A stretch of 8,093 bases of DNA from contig JAQWBK010000012.1 of assembly GCA_028706415.1 (NCBI GenBank), positions 16,210 to 24,302 of the forward strand, given 5' to 3'. Source of the stretch: Oscillospiraceae bacterium. GTDB taxonomy: Bacteria; Bacillota; Clostridia; Oscillospirales; Acutalibacteraceae. This document shows positions 1-6,795 of this stretch, in pieces. Position numbers and translations under genes: made by a program. The notes under the pieces were generated by a model. The model had not been told where the DNA came from, did no database searches, and was given only the letters and a program-made list of their open reading frames with translations. The first letter of the stretch is position 1, and each line of letters opens with the position of its first letter.

Positions 1-38
1 GCAAATTTTGTCTCACCTTTTACTTGAGAACAGTATTA
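1..38. repeat. Repeat A, copy 1 (end of a dispersed repeat, cut by window edge)
   Basis: These 38 bases are identical to 2666-2703 in the same orientation. The identity stops abruptly after the TTA that is the complement of the nrdJ stop codon, so one end of the element lies exactly at the nrdJ terminus and the rest lies beyond the left edge. With copy 2 it makes a direct repeat on both sides of nrdJ. It resembles the intergenic repeats scattered through many clostridial genomes, but I cannot confirm the family. Confidence 0.85.
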
Positions 39-2291
39 ACCGCATTTTGAATAACCGCAATTTTTGCAGATGACACAGCCGCCCTCATGCTCCACCTTTT
101 CTCCGCATTCGGGGCATTCCCGTATATGTGCAATTACAACCGGAGCTTTTTTTTCTTCTGCATACTTGGGGGTGTGATTCACAAGCCGAACTTCGCTTTC
201 TTTAAATCCGTTGGATTCCACAACCTTCTCGATAACTCTGGCGATTGCATCGGGACAGGATGTGCATTTCATCCCCTTTTGCCTGATGGTGGAGGGGCAG
301 CGAATCCCCCGCAGCTGGCTTACAATGGTCTTAACATCAATGCCGGAACGAAGTGCAACCGATGTAAGCCTTGCCGTCGCCTCGGACTGGGACGGGCATC
401 CTCCTGCCTTGCCGGTATTGGTAAACACCTCACAAATCCCGTACTCGTCATAATTAACCGTGATATAAAGGTTTCCGCAACCGATTGACATTTTCTCGGT
501 TATCCCCTGTGTCATATCGGGTCGGGGACGGGGCATAACCGAGAAGGTTGCGCTCTGTTCTTTTTCGGCCGGTTTGGCATCCTTATTGGATACAAGATTA
601 AGCACCTGACTATCACGACTGCCGTCACGATAAATGGTAACCCCCTTGCAGCCGAGCCGATAGGATAGACGATATACCTCGGAAACCTCCTCCTCGGTGG
701 CATTGTTGGGGAAGTTGACCGTTTTGGATACAGCGTTGTCGGTATGGTCCTGAAAAGCCGCCTGCATTTTTATATGATCCAGGGGAGAAATGTCGTGTGC
801 CGAAACAAATACGGTTCGTATATCCTCGGGTAACTCTTCAATATGCGCAAGCGTGCCGTGCTCGGCGATTTTCTTCATAAGTTCATCCGTGTATAAGCCG
901 CGTTCTACAAGCAGCTCCTTTAATATGGTGTTGACCTCGAGCATTTCGGTTTCATCCATGACATTCCTGATATATACATATGAGAATACCGGTTCGACGC
1001 CCGAGGACACACCTGCCAAAATCGAGAGGGTTCCGGTGGGGGCGATGGTGGTAATGGTTGCATTACGAAGGGGCTCGCCATCCTTGTAAATGCTTTGGCT
1101 AAACAGCGGAAAGGCGCCTCTTGTTTTTGCAAGCTCGATGCTCGCCCGCCGTCCTTCTGATGTGACAAATTCCATCAACCTGTGGGCAAGGGCAACCGCC
1201 TCGTCTGAATTATAGGGGATTCTAATATGCAGCAGCATATCGGCCCAGCCCATGATACCCAGCCCGATTTTTCGCGTCTGGCGGGTGGTATGGGCAATTA
1301 ATTCAAGGGGATATTTGTTGGCATCGATAACATTATCAAGAAAATGTACCGCCTTATTTACCGTGGCACCCAGCTTGTCCCAATCTATCGAAGGGACACC
1401 ATCGGTAAATTTCAGCATGTTCACAAGATTAATCGAGCCCAGATTACAACTTTCATAAGGCAGGAGCGGCTGCTCTCCGCAAGGGTTGGTAGATTCAATC
1501 TCCCCCTGCTCCGGAACCACATTATCCCTGTTTAGTCTATCAAGAAAAATAATGCCCGGCTCCCCGTTATGCCATGCCGAATGCACAATTTTATCAAACA
1601 CCTGACGGGCGTTGAGCTGCCCCACCGGAAGCTTGGTGCTAGGGTCGATAAGGTCATAATCATTACCGTCTTCAACAGCCTGCATGAACGCTTCTGTTAT
1701 GCCGACAGAAATGTTGAAATTCGTGATATCGGCATTATCCTTTTTACAGTCAATGAATTGCAGGATATCCGGATGGTCGACCCGCAGTATGCCCATATTG
1801 GCCCCCCGGCGGGTTCCCCCCTGTTTTACCGCTTCGGTTGCCATATTAAACACCCGCATAAAGCTTATCGGGCCGCTGGCTACACCGCCTGTGGAATTGA
1901 CAACGCTGCCTGTCGGTCTAAGACGCGAAAATGAAAATCCGGTGCCGCCTCCGGATTTGTGAATAAGTGCCGCCTGCTTTACCGCCTCAAAAATTGCCTC
2001 CATACTGTCTGCAACAGGCAGAACAAAACATGCGGAAAGCTGCCCAAGGGGCCGTCCCGCATTCATAAGCGTGGGCGAATTGGGTAAAAAATCAAGGCTG
2101 GTCATCATCTCGTAAAATTCATTTTCAACCTCAGTGATTTCAGCCTCCGAATCATATTTTAAATCAGGCTGGGCGATTGCATTCGCCACCCGCCTGAATA
2201 AATCCTCGGGTGTTTCAACAAGCTTGCCATTCTCTCCTCGTGCAAGATATCTTCGTTCCAATACGGTTATTGCATTCTGGGTCAATTCCAA
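36..2291 (-). CDS. nrdJ: Adenosylcobalamin-dependent (class II) ribonucleoside-diphosphate reductase
   Basis: This cytosolic enzyme reduces ribonucleotides to deoxyribonucleotides for DNA synthesis, using B12 to generate a thiyl radical without needing oxygen. Residues are numbered from the TTG at 2291, giving 751 aa. The finger-loop motif NPCGEQ (N269, C271, E273) carries the thiyl-radical cysteine and its asparagine/glutamate partners. C88 (in SACFVLPV) and C282 (in ESCNLGS), spaced as in the family, form the reducible pair. A C-terminal tail has a CTSC motif (C676/C679) and a zinc-ribbon-like set of cysteines (726, 729, 739, 742, 745, 750) that probably re-reduces the active site. There is no N-terminal ATP-cone, so overall activity control by dATP is not expected. 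The start is decided by AAGGAAGGGG 8 nt upstream of this TTG. A longer reading from another TTG at 2321 is open but has no ribosome binding site and would translate through this one. The gene is complete with no frameshift. The family call is secure; the exact start is likely. Confidence 0.95.
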   Translation of the reverse strand: MELTQNAITVLERRYLARGENGKLVETPEDLFRRVANAIAQPDLKYDSEAEITEVENEFYEMMTSLDFLPNSPTLMNAGRPLGQLSACFVLPVADSMEAIFEAVKQAALIHKSGGGTGFSFSRLRPTGSVVNSTGGVASGPISFMRVFNMATEAVKQGGTRRGANMGILRVDHPDILQFIDCKKDNADITNFNISVGITEAFMQAVEDGNDYDLIDPSTKLPVGQLNARQVFDKIVHSAWHNGEPGIIFLDRLNRDNVVPEQGEIESTNPCGEQPLLPYESCNLGSINLVNMLKFTDGVPSIDWDKLGATVNKAVHFLDNVIDANKYPLELIAHTTRQTRKIGLGIMGWADMLLHIRIPYNSDEAVALAHRLMEFVTSEGRRASIELAKTRGAFPLFSQSIYKDGEPLRNATITTIAPTGTLSILAGVSSGVEPVFSYVYIRNVMDETEMLEVNTILKELLVERGLYTDELMKKIAEHGTLAHIEELPEDIRTVFVSAHDISPLDHIKMQAAFQDHTDNAVSKTVNFPNNATEEEVSEVYRLSYRLGCKGVTIYRDGSRDSQVLNLVSNKDAKPAEKEQSATFSVMPRPRPDMTQGITEKMSIGCGNLYITVNYDEYGICEVFTNTGKAGGCPSQSEATARLTSVALRSGIDVKTIVSQLRGIRCPSTIRQKGMKCTSCPDAIARVIEKVVESNGFKESEVRLVNHTPKYAEEKKAPVVIAHIRECPECGEKVEHEGGCVICKNCGYSKCG

Positions 2292-2298
2292 TTTAAGT

Positions 2299-2309
2299 TC
2301 CCCTTCCTT
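2299..2309 (-). promoter_or_regulatory. nrdJ ribosome binding site
   Basis: On the minus strand the sequence AAGGAAGGGGA precedes the TTG at 2291 by about 7 nt, which is ideal Gram-positive spacing. It lies inside the longer open frame starting at 2321. This is the main reason for choosing the shorter protein. Confidence 0.75.
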
Positions 2310-2331
2310 TTTATGCCTCAATCATCAGTTG

Positions 2332-2347
2332 GCTCGGTATGTTGTGC
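2332..2347 (-). promoter_or_regulatory. Possible second, degenerate NrdR box
   Basis: The plus strand reads gctcggtatgttgtgc. Its TATGTTGTGC half fits the NrdR-box half-site (consensus near TATVTTGTGT), while the other half is poor. It starts exactly 32 bp from the strong box at 2364-2379, i.e. three helical turns, which is the usual spacing of paired NrdR boxes. The spacing supports it; the sequence match alone would not. Confidence 0.4.
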
Positions 2348-2363
2348 TTTATAAAAATACAGG

Positions 2364-2379
2364 ACACTATATATTGTAT
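2364..2379 (-). promoter_or_regulatory. NrdR box over the nrdJ -10 element
   Basis: The minus strand reads ATACAATATATAGTGT, a near-perfect match to the palindromic NrdR box (ACACWATATVTTGTGT type). NrdR is the zinc-ribbon/ATP-cone repressor that senses the dATP/ATP balance and controls ribonucleotide reductase genes. The box contains the TACAAT -10 hexamer, so bound NrdR would block polymerase directly. Its position upstream of an nrd gene makes a chance match unlikely. No cobalamin riboswitch is visible in the roughly 70-nt leader. Confidence 0.8.
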
Positions 2380-2401
2380 TATCAGCCGTAATAACTGTCA
2401 A
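2373..2401 (-). promoter_or_regulatory. nrdJ promoter (sigma-A type)
   Basis: On the minus strand a perfect -35 TTGACA (2401-2396) is followed by a 17-nt spacer and -10 TACAAT (2378-2373). Transcription would start near 2365, leaving a leader of about 75 nt before the TTG at 2291. This is the best promoter in the window. Confidence 0.8.
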
Positions 2402-2438
2402 GTAAAATTCCGAAAAACAATGACTAAATTTAATGCAG

Positions 2439-2532
2439 ATAATTGATACAAATTGCTGCTATATTTTTGATTAGCATAATATGATTTATAATAATCATAT
2501 AAAGCATTCGACATTTATTAATGTCGAATGCT
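2439..2532. repeat. Repeat B, copy 1 (94-bp direct repeat)
   Basis: This aligns without gaps to 7726-7819 in the same orientation, with 89 of 94 positions identical by hand count. The first 50 bp (2439-2488) are identical. Four mismatches cluster at 2489-2499 and one falls in the hairpin loop. The repeat ends with the inverted repeat AGCATTCGACAT/ATGTCGAATGCT. The two copies bracket the three-gene operon. No open reading frame in it looks real. Confidence 0.85.
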
Positions 2533-2541
2533 TTATATGAT
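2494..2541. other. Perfect 22-bp-arm palindrome with a 4-nt loop
   Basis: The left arm 2494-2515 and right arm 2520-2541 are exact reverse complements around the loop TATT (2516-2519). The core 12 bp of each arm belong to repeat B; the outer 10 bp are found only in this copy. It lies between the operon end and the nrdJ promoter, which suits a transcription barrier. However, neither strand has a clean run of T after the stem (TTTATAT at best), so an intrinsic terminator is only one possibility. A REP/MITE-like element is another. Confidence 0.8.
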
Positions 2542-2612
2542 ACTAATCCCTGATAAAAATCATCCTGTCTTTGCGGTTTGTTTTCCGCCATACAGCGTTG
2601 TTGTCGTCGGCG

Positions 2613-2629
2613 GCGGGCGTCAAGCCCGC
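2613..2629. other. GC-rich hairpin inside the repeat A region
   Basis: GCGGGC and GCCCGC (2613-2618, 2624-2629) form a 6-bp stem around a 5-nt loop. They lie in a GC-rich block (about 2575-2665) unlike the AT-rich DNA on either side. A weaker outer pairing (CATACAG at 2589-2595 with TTGTATG at 2644-2650, one G-U pair) would enclose it. This block probably belongs to repeat A and suggests a structured-RNA or REP-like repeat. Confidence 0.55.
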
Positions 2630-2665
2630 TCTCCTCCTCCGCCTTGTATGACGAAAAACTTCCTC

Positions 2666-2703
2666 GCAAATTTTGTCTCACCTTTTACTTGAGAACAGTA
2701 TTA
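2666..2703. repeat. Repeat A, copy 2
   Basis: Identical over 38 bp to window positions 1-38, in the same orientation. The identity ends sharply at TTA in both copies. The element probably extends leftward to about 2550 through the GC-rich hairpin block, but the matching part of copy 1 lies outside the window, so that extent is an inference. Confidence 0.85.
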
Positions 2704-2730
2704 GAGGTGACCTTATGTGATTGGAATATT

Positions 2731-2759
2731 AAAAACCCAAAATGCCTTTGTCAGGGGTT
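2731..2759 (-). terminator. Candidate terminator of the three-gene operon
   Basis: On the minus strand, 15-45 nt after the fusion-gene stop, AACCC (2759-2755) can pair with GGGTT (2738-2734), followed by TTTAAT. The stem is short and the loop about 16 nt, so it would be a weak intrinsic terminator. Position and T-run support it; stem strength does not. Confidence 0.4.
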
Positions 2760-2773
2760 ACACTTTAAACAGA

Positions 2774-5548
2774 TTAATTTGTATCGGGTAAAGTCGTATT
2801 CGTTCCAACCTTGGTCCAATTATTGACATCCTGCATATTACCGTTGCTTACACGATACCAATTCCCCGGCAGAAAGGTTTTCCCGTTATTATCATTTACA
2901 TTCCATTTAGAGGAGGAGAAGATATACTGCGGATGCTCCGACTTGAGGGAATTTTCAATACTATTGCCTGTGAATGGATTCTTAGGATTTTTAATAATAC
3001 CTTTGGCTGCCAATGTAGGCACATCAGCATTTGTCATAAACTCATTTGAAAATGAAAAGTCTGTTTCTCCGAAATCCTTCACCATCATAAAAGGGTAGAA
3101 TAATTCCGTATCGGTACCGTCAGCTAAAATGCGATCTTTATTATGCTTCAACACTCTACCATGATCTGAAGCCAAAATAATTCTCGTATTATCATATACG
3201 CCATTTTCACGCATATAATCAAACCATTCACCGAGTTTTAAGTAGGCTGCCATATTGGTTTGATAATGAATTACCTGCTGTTCGGTATTCATATCAATTG
3301 TTCGTCCATTTACTACAAAGCGTTTTTTGTTTTTTGCGTCATATTCTGTATTATCAACATTTTCGGAAGGTGAATAATCCGGCAATTGCAGCATCATAGG
3401 ATCGTGCGTCAAACTATTTGTCATTAACAGAAATGAATTTTCTGATGAATCATCAGTCTTTGTAATATTGGACATGTTATCAAGAACATTATAGCCGGCC
3501 ATAAAGGTAGAAAACAATCCTTTGGATTTGCTTAAACCTTCTCTTGTTTGTACATTCGTTTGCTTACCGGATTGCTTACCCGATTGTAGATTACTGCTGT
3601 AATAATTACCTTTGTTATATAAATGTTTTTGGAAAACAACCGGAGATATTTTCATGATGCTATAACAGAAGAAGTTGCGCATATTACCGTTAAACCATTT
3701 ATAATAATCTGTTTTGGAATTAAACTTACCTTTAGTGATATATCTATGAATATCAGGATATTCGTCAAACACGGAAAGATCGGGAACCCATTTATAATTT
3801 GCATAAACAGGATCAAAAACAGTTACATTGAAATTATTCTGGTCAAAGAGTATGGGCATGACTTTTAATGCTTCATTATGCTTTGCTACTAATAGTTCGT
3901 CGGATCGCTTATTAATCTCTACAGGAGTATATTCATAACCGCCTAATAATGCAGGAGTGGCAAAATTTGTATAGCCACCAAATGATATTACATTTGTATA
4001 TGCGGTAAAACCAGCGAATTTTTCTTTTAACTCCGGTTTTTCATTAAAGATATATGGCAAATATTCACCCATCGCACGATCAAGCATAAAAACGATAACA
4101 TTTTTGCCGTTCTTATGCATAGTAAATTTGGGCGTTTTTCCGGCAACCAGAGCCGTCTTATTAATATCCTTAATTTGCGAGTTGATGCTGATGATATCCA
4201 TAGGCGCCATAATCGAAAGAGCTAGAATAATAACGAATAATGCTTTGGGTGTATGCTTGTGAAAGAATTTGAATATCAAGTAAAATGAAACAATTATAGC
4301 TATTACGATAAGCGAATTTATAAGGATTTCCTTGCGGCTGAAAATGACGTTTGTTTCAAAGCTTAATACAGAGGAAAGCGTGCCTAGTTTGTTGCCGAAG
4401 AACATATAATTAACCACTGCAACTCCGCAAAGTATCCAAATACCGATATTAAATAACTCTTTCGTTGTGGGCTTGGCTAACCAATAAAAGATGCCGAACC
4501 AAATCACAAATGCTCCGAAAGCGACACAAAAACTACCGACAATAAACCAAATGGGATTTTGGTAATGGTTGATATTTAAAAATTCTTGTGCAGAAGACTT
4601 GATCACCGACGAAGGTATTGTAATACCGGTTAATATGGAAAGAAAGACACCACCGGCGAAAAAGGTTTTGCTGTTTGAGTGATATTGAATATTCTTAAGA
4701 CTTAAACGAAACCTTCCTTTGAGAAGTTGATATATTAACGGAAGCTGAAAAGCAATACCACAGCCGAGGACAAATAGCTTTTTCAATGTTGAAGGATTTT
4801 TGTAAGTGAAAATTGCAACAAAGGCTAATATAATACCGATAGCGGAAAAGAGGATACCAAGAACCTTTCCCGGATTTTTTAATTTATAGAAAATGGTCCT
4901 AATCAGCGAAAAAATATTGTTTAAGGTCCAATAAAACACAAGACCGGAGGGGGAAGTATACAAGAAAAATAAAAAGAAAATTGCCATTGAATACAGCTGG
5001 ATTTTTGTTTTGGGTGTAGCACCCTTTGTAAAGATGATACAAGTCACCAAGTTCACAGCTGTCATAATGATCGGCAAAATATTGATATTAAGGTTGCCGA
5101 TAAGGATCAATCCATCTTGTGCCCCTAAATCAGCGATAGGACCAAAGGACACCCCCTTTAACAGCTCTAGACCCGAGAGGAATTTATATGCAGCTATAAA
5201 GAAAGGGATTTCTAATAATAAAGAAATTGCACTGCGCAAAACATAGGTAGGTTTATAACCATTCTGGCGATAATAGGTTTGCAAAATCATCATTTTTTCA
5301 TCGCCGCGGAAGGTTTTTTTGATATGGGAAACGCCCTTATGTAGTTTTGCCTCGGTGTCACGCTCCTCTTCTTGCATTGCATCGGCACGTTTGTAGAGTG
5401 GAAGCACCAAGAAATTTATCACGATACTTAATACAATAATCGTTAATCCGGGATTGCCGAGGATATTGTAAGCAAAAACATAAATTACTTCAAAAAGCAA
5501 CTGAAGAGGCTTTAATAGAAGAGAATAAAGAATTGATCCAAAAGACAT
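2774..5548 (-). CDS. YidC/Oxa1-like membrane domain fused to an alkaline-phosphatase/sulfatase (LTA-synthase-like) domain
   Basis: This is a 924-residue integral membrane protein. Residues 1-230 are a YidC/Oxa1-type domain: LLKPLQLLFEVIY amphipathic start, first core helix about 35-52, helical-hairpin region 55-100 (YYRQNGYKP), and the family signature SPSGLVFYWTLNNIFSLI at 199-216. Residues about 229-455 hold roughly seven more membrane helices. Residues about 482-870 form a metal-dependent phosphatase/sulfatase-superfamily domain: D490 in VIVFMLDR, probable nucleophile T527 in YTNFATPALLGG, H715 in LTHDP, and D795/H796 in SDHG. By analogy with LTA synthases this part faces outside and moves or cleaves phosphate-linked groups on lipid-anchored polymers. 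The groove arginine usual in YidC first helices (VRLLLLPL type) appears as N45 here (VINFLVLPL), so insertase activity is doubtful. A short tandem SGKQSGKQ lies at 656-663 in a polar linker. The ATG lies 2 nt after the stop of the upstream gene, with AAGGAA inside that gene's end, so the two are translationally coupled. Both domains are confident; the joint role is unknown. Confidence 0.9.
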   Translation of the reverse strand: MSFGSILYSLLLKPLQLLFEVIYVFAYNILGNPGLTIIVLSIVINFLVLPLYKRADAMQEEERDTEAKLHKGVSHIKKTFRGDEKMMILQTYYRQNGYKPTYVLRSAISLLLEIPFFIAAYKFLSGLELLKGVSFGPIADLGAQDGLILIGNLNINILPIIMTAVNLVTCIIFTKGATPKTKIQLYSMAIFFLFFLYTSPSGLVFYWTLNNIFSLIRTIFYKLKNPGKVLGILFSAIGIILAFVAIFTYKNPSTLKKLFVLGCGIAFQLPLIYQLLKGRFRLSLKNIQYHSNSKTFFAGGVFLSILTGITIPSSVIKSSAQEFLNINHYQNPIWFIVGSFCVAFGAFVIWFGIFYWLAKPTTKELFNIGIWILCGVAVVNYMFFGNKLGTLSSVLSFETNVIFSRKEILINSLIVIAIIVSFYLIFKFFHKHTPKALFVIILALSIMAPMDIISINSQIKDINKTALVAGKTPKFTMHKNGKNVIVFMLDRAMGEYLPYIFNEKPELKEKFAGFTAYTNVISFGGYTNFATPALLGGYEYTPVEINKRSDELLVAKHNEALKVMPILFDQNNFNVTVFDPVYANYKWVPDLSVFDEYPDIHRYITKGKFNSKTDYYKWFNGNMRNFFCYSIMKISPVVFQKHLYNKGNYYSSNLQSGKQSGKQTNVQTREGLSKSKGLFSTFMAGYNVLDNMSNITKTDDSSENSFLLMTNSLTHDPMMLQLPDYSPSENVDNTEYDAKNKKRFVVNGRTIDMNTEQQVIHYQTNMAAYLKLGEWFDYMRENGVYDNTRIILASDHGRVLKHNKDRILADGTDTELFYPFMMVKDFGETDFSFSNEFMTNADVPTLAAKGIIKNPKNPFTGNSIENSLKSEHPQYIFSSSKWNVNDNNGKTFLPGNWYRVSNGNMQDVNNWTKVGTNTTLPDTN

Positions 5549-5550
5549 GA

Positions 5551-6795
5551 TTATTCCTTCCCTTCTTCTTTATTTGCTGTCAGCATTTGATATTTATTTA
5601 TTAAATAATCAGCGGCTCTGGTGGCAGCTTCGCCGGGATAAGCCCAAGTTTCGCTGCGGGCTTCTTTGCGCCCATCGGCATATTTTTGATCCGTAAGGCA
5701 GTTGTTGATTATTTCTTTCAACGAGTCGAAATTATCAAGAGTTAATTTTTCACCAATTCGGGGAAGTGCCGTAAAATTCCATAAGGGCGTGTCCAACCAC
5801 CAAGAGTCATATGGACTTTTATCAAATTCGGTATCGGCATAAATAACAGGTTTATCATAAACTAAAGAGAAGTCAAATATAACGCCGGAGAAATCGGAAA
5901 TAAGAATATCTGATCTTTTCAAAACATTGAAATTATCGTTATCACGGTTCCATTCCAATTGCTCCGACACAGGAAATTCATTCATCAAAGAGTCGATCAA
6001 ATCTTTTTCAGAGGTGAAAGATTGGGGATGGGGTCGAACGATCACATGATAACCACTCTCTAGTAATACCCGAATGATTTTACCACCGAATTTTTTTAAA
6101 ATTGCGCTTTCTCCCCAAGAGGGAGCTAATAAAACGGTTGTATCGTGGGGGAATACAGTACTGTCTGCTTGCAATCTCCTGACCATCTCGTCCATATAGG
6201 GGACACCTATTTTCACCAATTCTTTTGCAGGCAGATTGCGTTTTTGTTCCAAGGCACGCACATCATTGATTTGATAATCCCCGGAAAGTAAAATCGTGTC
6301 ATAATAATCAATGCCGAACATACGATAACCTGTAACCGTATTTGAGGCGTGCAACATATGAACATAAAAATCAACATCTTTAGATCTTTTCCATTGATAT
6401 ACATCCAAGCCCGGCGTTGTTGAAAGAAGAATAACGGCATTTAAAAAGTTTAGTTTAGAAAAAGCTTTGTTACCCTTTCCGATAAACTCCCCCTTAATGT
6501 GTTGATAGGGATTTGTGAGTGCCGGATCATCGTCAGATGCGCTCATATAGACAACATCCACGCCTCTTTTATCTAATTCACGACAGACCGGTTCAAACAC
6601 GCTCCAATAGCGCTTATCATCCGAAAAAATGACAAAGGGTATTTTTTCAGTATCGGTTACGGTTTTCTTGCCACCACTGGTAACAAAACGCAATTTAATA
6701 ATCCAACCTTTTAACAGGTAGTTTAATGCACCGATAATGCCGATTAGAATGGCAAAAAGCATACTGCCGGTACCGGGGTCAATGTAAAGTCTCAT
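5551..6795 (-). CDS. CDP-glycerol:glycerophosphotransferase-family protein (TagB/TagF-like), membrane-anchored
   Basis: This 414-aa protein has one N-terminal membrane helix (about 10-30, after MRLYIDPGTG) and a cytosolic GT-B-type catalytic region. Matching motifs are VLLAPSWG (221-228), VIVRPHP with H256 (251-257), and DILISDFSGVIFDFS (296-310), the donor-site signature of teichoic-acid glycerophosphotransferases. Such enzymes transfer glycerol-phosphate (or ribitol-phosphate) from a CDP donor to a lipid-linked or protein-linked glycan. The acceptor cannot be told from sequence. Where TagF proteins have a WHG motif, this protein reads YVHMLHAS (144-151), indicating a divergent subfamily. 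The ATG at 6795 is chosen because AAGGTGG lies about 7 nt upstream and MRLYIDPGTG is a natural N-terminus. An upstream ATG at 6897 is in frame but would overlap the protease gene by 119 bp. With the chosen start the overlap is 17 bp. No cognate CDP-glycerol synthase is in the window. Confidence 0.88.
   Translation of the reverse strand: MRLYIDPGTGSMLFAILIGIIGALNYLLKGWIIKLRFVTSGGKKTVTDTEKIPFVIFSDDKRYWSVFEPVCRELDKRGVDVVYMSASDDDPALTNPYQHIKGEFIGKGNKAFSKLNFLNAVILLSTTPGLDVYQWKRSKDVDFYVHMLHASNTVTGYRMFGIDYYDTILLSGDYQINDVRALEQKRNLPAKELVKIGVPYMDEMVRRLQADSTVFPHDTTVLLAPSWGESAILKKFGGKIIRVLLESGYHVIVRPHPQSFTSEKDLIDSLMNEFPVSEQLEWNRDNDNFNVLKRSDILISDFSGVIFDFSLVYDKPVIYADTEFDKSPYDSWWLDTPLWNFTALPRIGEKLTLDNFDSLKEIINNCLTDQKYADGRKEARSETWAYPGEAATRAADYLINKYQMLTANKEEGKE

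Noticed and set aside
2319..2321. TTG at 2321 as the nrdJ start (761 aa).
   Set aside because: It has no ribosome binding site and would place the strong AAGGAAGGGG inside the coding region; the TTG at 2291 is correctly spaced from that site.
2430..2681. An 83-codon minus-strand frame starting at a GTG in repeat A and running through repeat B.
   Set aside because: It spans two repeats and the palindrome, has no ribosome binding site, and its product is low-complexity and then hydrophobic without a recognisable domain. It is best explained as an open frame in repeat DNA.
2322..2773. Search for a cobalamin riboswitch, CRISPR array, tRNA or transposase.
   Set aside because: No B12-box-like sequence, regularly spaced repeats, tRNA fold or transposase-like frame could be seen here or in 7595-8019.
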